Notes under the pieces: model-generated
The model's input: the letters and a program-made list of their open reading frames with translations, nothing else
Databases searched by the model: none
Told to the model about the DNA's origin: nothing
Program-made: the position numbers and the translations under genes
Shown: in pieces, positions 10,106 through 21,893 of the stretch
Position numbering within the stretch: the first letter of the stretch is position 1
Layout: every line of letters begins with the position of its first letter
From: Hyposmocoma kahamanoa
Lineage: Eukaryota; Arthropoda; Insecta; Lepidoptera; Cosmopterigidae
Direction of reading: 5' to 3'
NCBI RefSeq assembly: GCF_003589595.1
Contig: NW_020653945.1
Location: 12,044,080 to 12,108,079 of the forward strand
Length of the DNA stretch: 64,000 nucleotides

Positions 10106-12510
10106 GTCAATAGACGAGAAAGAAACGACGACCTTATTTCCATGACATTCAATAACCTGAAAGTCATCTTTAATAAATAGGTAGTGTGGTTCTTTTATTT
10201 ATATGTTTATTGTATTATAAATATATAAGAAACTAGCAAAAGTGTGCCTTCAATGAAGTGAATGTTTAATACCGACGTCCATATACTGTGACGGCTAGAC
10301 AGCAATCATTCTCACGTACTTCAAAATGTTTTATTTAAACAGTATTTTTCCAAAGCAACAGGTGATATAAAAGAGATTGTAGCCACCACGTCTGGTACGA
10401 AGGCAGCGAGGCAGAAAATCGTGACGACCACGTAACCTGATCCGCAACCACTACTAATTTAGTCCGTCAGACGACCCTTAGTCTGATCGCAACTGATTAC
10501 AGCACCTTTTGCCGAGTCATTCGATCGCACTGTCAGTGTGATTTTAGTTACTTACTTGTACTAAAGAGCTTTATATTAAACAGGAACTTGCCCAGAACAA
10601 TTATGATTTACAAGTGCTTTTAACTTATGTACGTGTTTATTGATCGTGCAAGCTGCGAAAGCTACTTTTCATACAACTGAGTGAGATAGAACTGTCTGTA
10701 TTATACATATGTATATGTCTGTGTTACAAAACAGTGCAGTTTATTAGCACAGTATTTTGGCGCTGCGGTGTTAATCAAAAGTAATCTATAATTGATTGGG
10801 TGAACACTTTTCGTGTATGCACTCTCCAAGTAGGGCAATCCACCCACAGAGACTGTTGAAAAAAAACGTCAGTTCCGTTTTGCAATACGTGTACAAAAAG
10901 TAACAACACAATATGCAATGGCATGGTAAATTAATTCTTACTGCAATTTTTAAAAGGCACGTTTCACCTTTAGACTCAGAAATGCTTTTATGGCGCGCAA
11001 GTCAACCACGTATTCTACACCGCAGAAGGGTTTTCTTTTTTGTTCCCGCTGTGAAGAGTTTTATTTTAAATCTGTGGCTCTAACGAACCGAGCTCTTGTT
11101 ACACGCGAGAGCCGCGTGTGCAGCTGTCGCTCCGTCTGCTTCAACCACTTCAAGCTTTCTGCAATTGTTTCTCGATGTGCCGGAATGCTTGTCTGTGTGA
11201 AGAGATTTTGCAGTTGAACAAATTTTTAAATTACCGTTTCTATAAACGTTACCAAATTGTACTTAGTAATTCACATTATTTGACTAATAAATCGCAGGTG
11301 TGACGTTTGTAAATTTACATAAATCGCTGGTGGAGTTGCTTATAAGATGAACACTTCTGTTGCGTGGATGCCGTACCTATACATTAGCGCATATTCTCAC
11401 GGATCACACTTGTTTCTTAGCCGGTCAGCTGCACTATTTTGTTCTCTTGTTGCTCCTTTCCAAATCTGAGTGTCATCATACAGTTTCCGCATTTTTGCGT
11501 CAAGTTTTTTTTAAAGTCTTGTGCAAAATGAGTCGGTGCCCGATGACGAGACGCAGCTTAACGGTAGCAAAATGACGATTGGATCTCGGGGACACGGGGA
11601 TACGTAAATTGTTCCAAAATTTGTTATCATGTAGAAATTTCAACAAAATAAAGGTAATTCAGGCCCACACTTTATACAAAATTTGGCGCAGCCCCGTTAT
11701 TTATTGACATATTGACGATATCATATTGCAGCAGGCCACAGTCACAATAAAGCTAGGTAAATATGATGGTTTTTGTGCAATACGTTAGTTCTAATTTGTA
11801 GCATGTTCAGTGAACAACAAAAAGTGTAAGGCTTATGGTGTGCAAAATGTTTGTGTTCGGACATTTGTAGTTCTGGAAATACTCTTTATGTGTTAGTATC
11901 GGTGAGTTGAGTGGGTGTTAGTGCGGTGCTAATTTTGCATGCGTCTGCGCGCGTCGACGGCTGATGGTTATGACGCGTCGCTGCGCAGGCGCGGTACGTA
12001 CTCGCCTGCATCGCAACAGAATTAGAATTTACTCAACGCGCTCGTTGATACACGCCAAACAGTCTACCATTTTGTCCCTCATACATGCTAATAACGTTGT
12101 AACGTTTATTTCATTGAGTTCAGACTATATTTACTTCATTAAGTATTTTCCAAAAATTAATCACTTTATCAGCCAAGATTGCTGCAGCAGTCGAGAAAAG
12201 CAAAAAAAATCGAAAGTTTACAGTATTTCTCATTTATTAATGTAATAGGTACATAAATAGTTCACTACGAGAACTAGGTCGGTGCTAGCTATATCATCTT
12301 AAATAATTGACTTTGTAAATGATGTCTGACTGCTACAGAATGATAACCCCACACTGTACAATAACATTGTAAATTTGAAAAATTGCATTAAAACACGGCT
12401 AATTTAATACTAACCCACCCGTTTACACGCCATTATACTGCACGTTTTTTTGCAGTTTAAATCTTACCGAATAAACAGTGGCGCATACATTAATTAGATA
12501 TACGAGTAGA
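10106..12510. other. Noncoding interval with a TATA-like motif and a CpG-rich patch
   Basis: No exon recognised. GATATAAAAGAG at about 10366 is TATA-like and is followed by GC-balanced unique sequence to about 10550. About 11935-12005 is rich in CpG. Either could mark a transcription start, perhaps for dlp, but no signal-peptide exon was found. Confidence 0.3.
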
Positions 12511-13064
12511 ATCGTTCACCCGTGTTCGTCCTGCACGCACACAGCTCCAACCGTTTATCGAATACGCAACGGATTTGTCAAGCAAGTCGAATGAACGTAT
12601 TCAGTGTGTAATTAATGCATCTCTTTCACACGGCACGAAGTCGTTACGTTACGTACGTTTTTTATCGAATAGTCACCGAACAGGCGACGTCTAGTATTGA
12701 AGTATCTTTCGGAAGGAGGGCATAATTTTATTAACACAAAATGACCGGCGAATCTTCTGTAGACAACGATTTATTTATGTCTTTAGTGGAACAAAGTCCC
12801 GTTTTGTGGGACACTATGAAATTGTATAAACCAAATACCTTCTGTTCTTCCGGCGGCAAAGCCGTTGGCGTCTTCTATGCCAATACGAAAGTGCAAGAAA
12901 GCGTGGATCTATCACAGACGTGTTCTCAGGGCGTTTGCTGTGTGAAAACTGCGGCTATCAGTCTCTTAAACGCATGAAAATATACCGTGTGAACACCGCG
13001 CTGTTTATCCGTTTATAATAGAATACGTTAAAAACGTGCAGGACAATGCCGTGTGAACGAAGCC
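12511..13064. mobile_element. Putative PIF/Harbinger-like non-autonomous element
   Basis: The ends are imperfect inverted repeats (ATCGTTCACCCGTG...GTCCTGCAC at left, GTGCAGGAC...CCGTGTGAACGAAGCC at right). TAA follows the right end, as in the 3-bp TWA target sites of Harbinger elements. CACACGG/CCGTGTG also occurs subterminally (about 12627 and 12985). It encloses a short MADF-like ORF, which fits because Harbinger elements commonly carry a second MADF or Myb-like gene. No DDE transposase is present. Confidence 0.5.
12741..12977 (+). pseudogene. MADF-domain-like gene fragment inside the Harbinger-like element
   Basis: The 78-codon ORF starts MTGESSVDNDLFMSLVEQSP and continues VLWDTMKLYK. 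This resembles the first helix of a MADF domain (LI-x-LVE-x-RPVLWD, with a lysine-rich follow-on), preceded by an acidic N-terminus as in the DNA-binding accessory protein of Harbinger transposons. After about residue 32 the similarity ends and a Cys- and Ser-rich tail with no recognisable fold follows, so most of the domain (about 85 residues) is missing. I infer an internal deletion that joined the 5' end of the gene to the element's right end. It is probably non-functional; a domesticated short peptide is possible but unsupported. Confidence 0.45.
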
Positions 13065-16000
13065 TAACAGTGCCATTATGCAAAGATCATGAGTAATTTA
13101 CAATGTAAATGAACTTTTTGCTTACACAGAGACCGGTTAAATGTGTTTAAATTCGGAGTGGTAAATAAACCTACGCTGAAGCAAAGCGCACTATGAAATT
13201 AAAAGCTGTTGCTCTAAGTATCCATAATAGGATTTTGCTTCCATCTGCCTATTTATGTATTTACGTTTGTACATGCAGTCTTAAAATACTTCCCTAAAGC
13301 TAAAGCGATAAGGTGTTATTTATAGTGACGTACCTGTAAAATGAACTTTGCACAATTTGCGCAAGTAATAGAAACTTGCGTCAAATCAAGAGTCTTATTA
13401 AAATTCTACAAAGTTTGTAACATTCTTGCGATTTGTATGTTTCATTACTTCTATTTTGGAAGTTATTTTATAATACATTGCAAGGAATAGTCGTTACAGA
13501 TTATTCTAGGTTACAATTTGAATTTTGAATTGAGTAGTTGTGAATTGTATAGTTGAGCGAGAATTAGCAATGCGTGGTAATTTTTTTGTATCTATGTTGC
13601 GCGATTACTCCAACATTTATAAACAGATTACAATAATCCTTTTTTTGTCGGAAAGAGGGTAACTATTCAAATGTGAAGAAAATATTCCACCTCTGGCAAG
13701 GATGGCAAATTAGGGGATGAATCCGTATTACTGGATTTCACCCACTTTCCGTAAACCGATTTCAATAAAACTTGGCTAATAGATGTAAATCCACAAATTT
13801 TTTAATCGGATTTTTTTTTCTTAAAATAGTTATAATTATTTTGAAATTTATTGTCCCAAACAGCCCATTTAAATATTTTCAGGTAACCCTGACATCTTGC
13901 ACAGAACTTCTAACGTCAAAATTTGGTGCCTCATCTGTACACTTCTATTAGAAATAAATTACCTCATAATTTTCATTTAAGTATTTCATACTGTTCATAT
14001 TTTAACTAGTGCAAGACAAAAATTATTACAAAACCTAAAAATATATACACAACAGCATTAGTTATTATAAATTACCTATATAATGTACATATGTGTAAGT
14101 AAATGTCCTACAATAAATGATACTATGTAAGAAAGTAAATACAAACTTAGGCCTTACGTCACCACCTTTGATCGTACCTCGCTTTTCCTTGCATAAATAA
14201 TGGCGTAGCGCTGTAGTTGGCTCGTAGCCCGTAGCGATCGATGTGAACGCCGTCAATTTTTCATCGTTTGCCTTTGAGCACAATTCAAAGATTTACGTAA
14301 CCTTTCTCATTAAACTTGTGTTTTCTCATTAAAATTCTTTTAAGGAAATTAAGGATTATTTTCTTAAGAATCCGAAGTAGAATAAGCAAGGAAAACAAAA
14401 CGGAGAAAACGGCTAAGTACATTTGTTTTACGAAAATGAGCAAATATTTGTGGGTAAACTACTCGTACATGCAAAAACGAGCTGTGTCGAAGCAAAACTT
14501 TTAATAAAACTATTTCAAGTTTCATATCTAACACACATTATAGTCAAGCTAAGAAAACGTAGTTAATATTTAACTTTAGTTTATTAATGTAAAATGTTTG
14601 TTACGACGAACAAAATTACTAATTCCTAACCAATAAGAACCTGTGTTTCAAATTGGTTAAGTAATTTATTTTCTATACATAAATACTAAATTAAATTTGG
14701 ATAATTGTTTTAAGTCCGTTTTGTGTTTAGAAGCATATCTATTCCGATAATGGTAGGGGCTTGGGGCCGGGCTTCACACACAAATTGAGGACGTAAGTAA
14801 TGGATTTGCTTAGTAGTTAGTGCTGTAAATACGCATCGATCCTGGGCGTCCCCAGGGTCTAGGCTTAGAGTCGATGTTCTTTGTTTTATACAAGATTTTT
14901 AACGAGACACCGAATGAATGGCTTTACGTCTCCATAATAATTAATTCTACTTTACAAATATCATTAAATTTCAAACATTAAACAAATATAAATTAAAGTT
15001 AAAATTAAAAAAAAGATGTCAAAAGGATCCGTGTCTCAGCAACTGAGGACTATGCTGTTTCGTTTTTAGTTGTCGCTTAATGAAAGGCATAATATAAAGT
15101 AATATACATGATGTTTACAATTATCTTGATTGTCTACAAACTGCGAATTGTAAAATTTTTGCGCTCTGCTGGTTTAAGACAGGGGGCCATAAAACAGCCG
15201 ATACATCGAAACACTTAGCATGGTTACGATAGACGCTTCAATTTAAATGGAAATCCGGTAAAATTAAACCAACGGCACCAAATTTTAAACTGTAGCTTAA
15301 AGTCAACCTGGATTGAACAGAATATAACAAAAAAATAAAATTGATGTCACATAAAATTATCGTCATCGCAGATCATATCGCTCATTCGCCGTCAAAATCT
15401 AAATGTCATTAATTAGTGAAATGCTTAAGATTTCCTGTAGAATTCAATTTAAATAAATTTTAACGTTGTATTCTACGCAACGTAATGCTTTATTAAATAG
15501 GTAAACATTGTTATTATGTGGGTAGGTCGAAAGCTTGAGCTTGGAACAAAGGTTAACATGATGTTTGCTGGTATAATTTTCCACGGTAACGGCACCTTGT
15601 TTTTTACGTTCTTTGATCGAATATATGGTATTATAAGAATTTTCCTTATTAAAATTAATTGGGTAATAAAAACCGCGACCATGGGACCTGTAAAGGGCCC
15701 GAAACGTCGGTTTGCTTGAAAAAACAAATATACGCGATTTAAATCCGGAAAAATAGTTTCATTTCCTATAAGTAATAAAAATTTAAAAAAAAATTGTATA
15801 ATATATTGTGCACTACTTTTGTAGATCATTATAACGAATTAAGTATAATATATTACATTTTTATTACGACACGAGATAAACAATTTTATACCATCGTCTA
15901 AGAGTGAGTACCTCGTATATGATTTGTATGTAATTTTTCAGGACGAAGATAAAAATGTGGTGTAAAATGTAGCAAACGCTATAATGTTTGTAGTTAGCAT

Positions 16001-17394
16001 TTTGATTAGTTAAATTATACCTCTTTTAGATACTATATTACTTTAATAATATATTTGAGCAAGACGTTTATAAGCTTTTCTTCCTCTGTTGTCCTTCTGT
16101 TTCACTCTAAGGCGACGATTTAAAGAGTTTAGTAATTATATTATGAAAACAGTTGAATAAGTTATTGTTTAAATGTTGTGTAGGAAATGACTCTCGTGAC
16201 CTATTCTACTTTTCTAAAAAGCAAAGCGGAAAAACTTCACATTACAAATACATTTTTCTCTTATATTTTTGGCTTTGGCTTATTTGATGAACCTACGTTA
16301 ACAAATTAAACATACAGTTAAGAGCACATCAAGCTTGTCACTCTGGATTTTGAACCGTTTTCATCGTAAGGGGTATAAAGTTGGATTTAAATCTTAAGTG
16401 TCAACACATCGTACCAACGCCGTGTACACGTGAAACAGAGATATGTCGTCGTGCAAAGCCATCCATCTCATTCAGCGGCAGTGTATTTCAGAATTTATGT
16501 CATATAACATATTTGACATCGAGAAGACGACGTTTGCGACGAGTGGGCAAAATGTAGTTTATGTAATGTCATGCAGGACATAATAATAAAATTAAACATA
16601 TGCATGCCTACTTGAAACTCAAATTCCTGCAAGTGAGAAGAACTTTGTAGGCTTAAGTGGAATTTCCACTTGACCCTGAACCCAAACTTGAATCTGACAC
16701 TGCTCCTATGGGGGCAATTTGGCAAAGGATGCCGAAATTTGCTTTGTTTTACATTTCGCACAGGGAAAAAATCTTATGCTAATATTTTGCTGTGGTTTTA
16801 CAGATCTGTAATCCGTATAATAATAGATATTAAAATAAATTGTCGTTTGCTAAAGTATTCCACAATACACTTATATTTTATACTGTAACGAAATGGTTTC
16901 ATAACAAATGAGACAGTAAAATAATTCAATACATAGGTTTATATGTATAATATATACCACTGGCAACTTATTTCGAAGTGAAAGTCGGCATTAATAAATG
17001 CTGAAAATCGAATGTAAGAACAAGCAATTATTGTGTCTTAGGCAATGTGTCGTTAAAGAAATGTAATCTGCTGGAGAAAGAATTATTTCTTTTTAACAAC
17101 TATTGTTCTTTATGTTTTATACCAACTTTATGTTTGCATGATTCTGAGCAAACGAAAGACAGAGGGAGCAGAGTGCTGTATAAAATTCATACGAAGACTT
17201 TATTGCGCGCTCTACATTGCTTCCTCGAACGTGTCGTCAGCGTGCTTTATTGAAAGTATCTTTCTTTCTTTGTATCCTTCGATGTCGTTTTTTATAATGT
17301 CGCTGTACGATTAAGTCTATAAGAAACAGAAGGGTCAAAATGTTTGCACATTCGTTACCTAATGACGAATTTATAATAGGCGGAATTTAAAATA
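13065..17394. other. Noncoding AT-rich interval
   Basis: No gene recognised. The ORFs (for example at 15473-15829 on the - strand) have a random, hydrophobic AT-driven composition. One repeat-like block is listed separately at 15650-15780. Confidence 0.5.
15650..15780 (+). repeat. Possible retroelement 3' segment
   Basis: GACCATGGGACCTGTAAAGG, then GGCCCGAAACGTCGG and ATACGCGATTTAAATCCGG look like a dispersed lepidopteran repeat I partly recall, possibly a retroelement end. No second copy in this window, so confidence is low. Confidence 0.25.
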
Positions 17395-17572
17395 GATATA
17401 TGAGGCGAAGACAGAAGGAAAGAAAAGGATTGGAAGAACGAGAATAGTATTCAGTAAGAAAAGAACAAGTATAATGAGGTTAAGGAGCTGCTATGTGTCG
17501 TGAGGAATGGAGGAGGTTACACCGATAAGAGCATGGCTCTTACATAGGGTGATGATGATTATAAATAAGTTT
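17395..17572 (+). repeat. LINE 3'-end remnant with GATGATGAT tail
   Basis: The sequence encodes a scrap resembling the basic C-terminus of RTE/Jockey-type LINE proteins (CREEWRRLHR at about 17491-17520) and ends in GGTGATGATGATTAT. Tails of this type end many lepidopteran LINEs and SINEs. Several stops show that it is decayed. Confidence 0.4.
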
Positions 17573-19174
17573 GCACTTCAAATTGTACGCCACCAATTTC
17601 TATCGACGCTATAAGATTGATATTTTATTATATTAGATACTTTGGGGAGTCTGCAAAAGGCAATACTTAATGCAGAGAATCTACTAAGTCTGACTTCTCA
17701 GTTTATAGTATTATCTACTCTAATATTGTGCCAACTTTATTTTACGTCGCCCAATTTTCTGTATTCAAACTGGGTCTAGAACTAACCTTATTAGAGAATT
17801 TGCATAGCCAAGTCGTAGACTGCATGTTTTAGCACGCGACCGTCTCCGGTTACATAGGGAAAGCATGTCTTGTCAATGTAATCTGATACGAAGCTTTTAT
17901 TTACGATTATAAAGGTGTAATTGTTTTTGTATACTATTTTATGAAGACATCTGGTTTATGGTTAAAATAAAGATTCTATTTATTTACCTAGAGAAATATC
18001 TAATGTCCGGTAAATTACAATAATATATATTGTATGTTTAAAGTACAATATATATTTTTTAATTTTTATTATGAAGGTATGACAACAGGTAACTTAAATA
18101 CGTCTTAAAAACAAATTTGTTTCAAATAACTTAGGCCAAAATAGTTATACGCAATGGCATAAATTATTGAAGACTTATAAATAAACAGAACAAAACAAAA
18201 TCAGTAGTGGGCTTAGAGAATTTTAAATTTTAACTAAACTTTAATTTAATAATATTTACTTGTGAATAAAAACTATTTTTAAAGAAATGGATATATTGAA
18301 ATAGAACAAAATGTGATTTTGTTACTTGTAATAACTATTTTATGTATATTAACAATAAAAAGTAGGAAACATTACAAAATCTTCTCAAAACAAAAATGTG
18401 GATTCATGAATATCAGCATTCCAAGCGTAAAAGGAACCATGAGTCCCTAAATTATGCTTAGAGCCTAGGTGAAATTAAGAAATAAAACATTTTTTATCCC
18501 AAAAAGATTTTAATTGTTATTGAATTATTATAATAATTTGAGCTTGAAGGTAAAAAAAGCAATTGCAAGTACCTTTTGTACCATTAAAATACACTATTAT
18601 TTTGTATTTATCTTCATTTTGGCTTCCACATAAACTTGGAGAAATATAAATTTAATGGTGGGTTTTTGTAGTTACAGTTTTAACATGAATTAATTTATAG
18701 TTTAAGTACATTGCGTTCGAGTTTCTTAAGTATTTATTACCTTTTTAAGGTGATGGCTCCATTGCCAAAGTTTAATAAATAAATAATAAATAAGTTAAAG
18801 AACAGTGTTATATTATGTATATTTGTGAAACAGTTAGAAAGATGAACAGTAAAATTACAAATAAAGTAATTATGTTATTATGACGAAGAATTACACAGCT
18901 TTACGCATTAAGCTATCTACAATTGAAAGATGTGATAAAACACATACGAACAGACAGCCTTCCCCTGGGAGGTGTCCGACACATAGAAGTAAACAAGCGT
19001 TTCTGGTTGGACACGCCGCCGGCTAGTGGGAGCTATTTGTTTTTACTTAGCATGGAATGTAAAACCAATTTCACGTGCTCGCGTATCTTGTTTCCTGCAA
19101 ACGTAGAAATTGCATTACTACCTAATGTAGGGTTTGGTTTTTGTATTTGCGGTCTACGAGTTGTATAAATAGCT
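17573..19174. other. Noncoding AT-rich interval
   Basis: No gene seen. It includes a perfect 13-bp hairpin at 18022-18056 and a possible LINE-type tail at about 18735-18790 (CTCCATTGCCAAAGTTTAAT then AATAAATAATAAATAAG). Confidence 0.4.
18022..18056. repeat. Perfect 13-bp inverted repeat
   Basis: AATATATATTGTA at 18022-18034 and its complement at 18044-18056, with a 9-base spacer. Confidence 0.6.
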
Positions 19175-19680
19175 GTTACTGATTATTTTATTCTATTTTA
19201 TTTAGACATTTATTTCAGGCCACTTGACCGTTACATATATACCTTAAGGACTAACATACATACAATATAATATGACAATAAAATGAGCTAAACAACGAAT
19301 CCACACGTATTGCACTTGTCGGCGAAGTGTGGCGCAATCTGGTGTCAGGTAACCGGTCGCGGAATCGCCGATACATGACACCCTTCGGCCAAAACTCTTC
19401 CTTCATGAAGGCCGACAGATGTTCGATCGGCACTCTCACCACAAACGAATTAAAATTTACGTTGTGGCGGGACTCCAACCCTTCGACCCTCAGGGTGTAT
19501 TTGGCTTTTAACCTGATGTACTCCACTATCTCCTCAGACTTCGTGGAGTAATGTAGTCGCGACAGGTACAGCGGCGTCGTTGGCAGGACCTGTCGGTGCT
19601 GTGCCACACAGGTTACGGCTGGTGGGCTTCCTCTTCACCACCTTTGTGAAGCCGTCCTCGTCGTATTGATTCGTCTACTT
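19175..19680 (-). mobile_element. LINE-derived copy with ORF1 fragment joined to a 3' UTR, no ORF2
   Basis: Read on the - strand, an ORF1 (gag-like) fragment is followed directly by a 3' end, GTGGCCTGAAATAAATGTC and an AATAAAATAGAATAAAAT tail. The reverse transcriptase is absent. The tail matches the + strand tail at about 62565-62672 (TATGTTAGTC, TAAGGTAT, TGCCCGAAATAAAT). This indicates an internally deleted or non-autonomous LINE. Confidence 0.6.
19263..19660 (-). pseudogene. LINE ORF1 (gag-like nucleic-acid chaperone) fragment
   Basis: The frame down from about 19600 encodes VLPTTPLYLSRLHYSTKSEE, the block around IRLKAKYTLRVEGLESRHNV, FNSFVVRVPIEHLSAFM and EEFWPKGVMYRRFRDRL. The YLSRL/VRVP/FWPKGV-x-R-RF pattern is that of the C-terminal RNA-binding part of ORF1 in lepidopteran non-LTR elements. 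Upstream, in another frame, DEDGFTKVVKRKPTSRNLCG continues the typical lysine-rich N-terminal linker (N-x-CGTA), so there is a frameshift near 19595. It ends near 19263. It would package element RNA; here it is a broken fragment. Confidence 0.6.
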
Positions 19681-19711
19681 CTGTGGTTTTATGTTTGTTA
19701 TGTTTGTTAGT

Positions 19712-19945
19712 TATTATTTCTACCGCCAAGCAGTTATGTAAGCACTACTGCTTTCTTGTTTGGAAGGGTTACGGTGCTTGTGAAATAATTACAGACACAT
19801 GGACTTGTCAACTTACGTCTCAGGGTGACGAGCAAAGTGACAGTGCCCCTCAGATCTTAGCGATTTAACGCTCTCGGTGGCACTACGACTGCTACGGACA
19901 AGCGTGTCACTTACCACCAAGAACACAACTTGTTCGTCCCTTCAT
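19712..19945 (+). repeat. Family A repeat, copy 4
   Basis: This family A copy carries ATTTCTACCGCCAAGCAG, CTCAGGGTGACGAG, GTGCCCCTCAGATCTTAGCG and ACTTGTTCGTCCC. It abuts the LINE ORF1 remnant on its left and is noncoding. Confidence 0.75.
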
Positions 19946-20239
19946 AAAACAAAGTTGATCGTAAGTCTGATCACTGACAATTTTTATATTCAATCGTACA
20001 TAACGCATATGTATGTAATGTACATTACATACTAGATGTCTTTCGTATTGTCTGTAATCTTGACCTCTGTCACCCATTTTGTGTACTTAAATAATTAGGT
20101 GATGGTACCAACGATCGATATTAAGGGAAGTGTGTCTTTAAATTTTATATAACTTGGTTGTTTTTAAATACATATCAAAAGTGATTAGTTTACTTGACAG
20201 ATACCTATAATATTCAAGAAAGATTATGCTGTAGTATGT

Positions 20240-20259
20240 TGTGTGTGTGTGTGTGTGTG
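20240..20259. repeat. (GT)n microsatellite
   Basis: About ten uninterrupted GT units. Confidence 0.9.
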
Positions 20260-20350
20260 ATTTGTGATTTTTTTTGAGTGTGTTTCATAAAAAAGCTATT
20301 ATAATTATTACTAAAAAAACTAAACTACAATTTCTCTAAATCTCCAGTAA

Positions 20351-20525
20351 TAGAATAGAATAGAATTATTTATTTCGGACCATGATCCATAANNNNNNNN
20401 NNNNNNNNNNNNNNNNNNNNNNNNNNNNNNNNNNNNNNNNNNNNNNNNNNNNNNNNNNNNNNNNNNNNNNNNNNNNNNNNNNNNNNNNNNNNATAGAATT
20501 ATTTATTTCGGACCATGATCCATAA
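20351..20525 (-). repeat. LINE 3' tail (TAGAA repeats) containing a scaffold gap
   Basis: TAGAATAGAATAGAATTATT followed by TATTTCGGACCATGATCC resembles the complement of a LINE 3' end (GGTCCGAAATAAAT plus a short tandem tail), similar to the tail at 19175-19262. The 33 bases at 20360-20392 are repeated exactly at 20493-20525 across the N gap. Confidence 0.55.
20393..20492. other. Scaffold gap (100 N)
   Basis: Exactly 100 N, the conventional placeholder length. Identical 33-bp flanks suggest the neighbouring contigs may overlap rather than be separated. Confidence 0.95.
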
Positions 20526-20627
20526 TAATGTTAGTAATGAATACCAAAGATCCACGAATTCACTAACCACTAATCGACACTCAACAATAATGAACACCCA
20601 GTAATTGACAAGTGTCAACGTATGTGT

Positions 20628-20657
20628 GTTTCTTATTGGTAAGTACCAATAAGAAAC
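20628..20657. repeat. Perfect 13-bp inverted repeat
   Basis: GTTTCTTATTGGT at 20628-20640 and its complement at 20645-20657, loop AAGT. It lies immediately left of a family A copy. Confidence 0.7.
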
Positions 20658-20662
20658 GTAGT

Positions 20663-20957
20663 AGCAGTAGAGCTCGTTGTGAAAGAGTTCGTCCAGTCCA
20701 GGAAAAATATGCCACCTTACCTATTTCTGCCGCCAAGCAGTAATGTGAGCGTTACTACGTACCGGTGCCGGTGAAATTACAGGCACATGGGACTTGTCAA
20801 CTTTTGTCTCAGGGTGACAGGCGCAGTGGCAGTGCCCCTCGGATCTTTGCGTTTTTAAAGCTCTGAGTGGCACTGCAACTGTTATGGACAGGAGTGTAGC
20901 TTACTACCAGGCGGCTTACACGGCTTGTTCGTCCCGTCAATTAATATTGTAAAAAAA
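20663..20957 (+). repeat. Family A repeat, full-length copy 5
   Basis: This is one of the longest copies: GCAGTAGAGCTCGTTGTGAA, GTTCGTCCAGTCCAGG, CACCTTACCTATTTCTGCCG, the CTCAGGGTGACAGGCGCAGTGG and GTGGCACTGCAACTGTTATG blocks, and a CTTGTTCGTCCCGTC end with an A-run. It defines the left end of the family as GTAGAGCTC. Confidence 0.8.
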
Positions 20958-21466
20958 GTATTATTATGGTAGAAAATTTTGTCCTAAATCTTATTAGAAA
21001 TATAAAAAAAGATGTCGAACACTGGTTCTAGTCGGTCAGTAGCGCCACCATATTAATGCATATAATCTTGCTGTCTGCAAGATTCAGCTTTGTAGCATCA
21101 TTATTTGGTAAACGTTTTGGTACGTTAATATGTACCGGACAATATCACAATACATTTAATCACAACTCTATGAAGCCTAGGATAATACTAGCACCGGTAC
21201 AATTTGCGGGTGCTTTAGGTTTCGCCACACTGCCACTATTTACGTTCTGTTTTGATGCATTCCAACATATATTACGTTTTGCGCAATAGGCGTTTAAGTT
21301 TCATACAAAATTTACTGTTCATGTAATGCAAATGCAACATAATTTACGAAGCGGTTTGAACACTTATGAGCGTTATGTACGTCACAGGTGAACTTTTGTA
21401 GTATTTTTTTCTTTATAGATTGGTTGGTTTTTTTGGTATCCTAAAAATAAATAAATAAAATAACGC
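20958..21466. other. Noncoding interval
   Basis: No feature recognised. Confidence 0.5.
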
Positions 21467-21667
21467 GCGCACACTCATTGCCCCGCACTAGGTAAACCCT
21501 GTATCGCAGGTGCCATGGTCACACACATAGAGAACCACAAATTGCATCCATATTGACGAAAGAAATAAATGTAGGTACCATACAAATATTTCTCCCGGCC
21601 CGGGAATCGAACGTTGGACCTCTGCTTGGCAGTCCAGCATGGTAATTGTTCGACCACGGAGGCAGTT
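21467..21667 (-). repeat. tRNA-derived SINE, subfamily B2, copy 1
   Basis: On the - strand it has a tRNA-like head (ACTGCCTCCGTGGTCGAACA, then the B-box region GTTCGATTCCCGGG), the body GTACCTACATTTATTTC...GGTTCTCTATGTG, and an end near GTGTGCGCGCG. Its head directly abuts the tail of the B1 SINE at 21668-21893. Confidence 0.75.
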
Positions 21668-21893
21668 AATCAATATTTAGACAACATCACATACATTGCT
21701 CTGATCGCAAAATAAGTAGCTAAAGCACTTCTATTATGGTAATCGGAAACAACGACGGTATTACACACCCAGACTCTAGACAATATGGAAAATTTTTTTT
21801 TTTACTCTTACCCGGCCGGAGATCGAACTCGGGATCTCAGAGATGCTGACATCATGAAAACCGGTGTGCAAGCCACTCGACCACAGAGGCCGT
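21668..21893 (-). repeat. tRNA-derived SINE, subfamily B1, copy 2
   Basis: The - strand head is ACGGCCTCTGTGGTCGAGTG with B box GTTCGATCTCCGGCC. The body holds GTCTAGAGTCTGGGTGTGTA and GATCAGAGCAATGTATGTG. It is followed without spacer by the B2 SINE, forming a B1-B2 dimer in the same orientation. Confidence 0.75.

Noticed and set aside
15473..15829. 118-residue minus-strand hydrophobic ORF
   Set aside because: It overlaps a repeat-like block, has Ile/Phe-rich AT-driven composition and no conserved motif.
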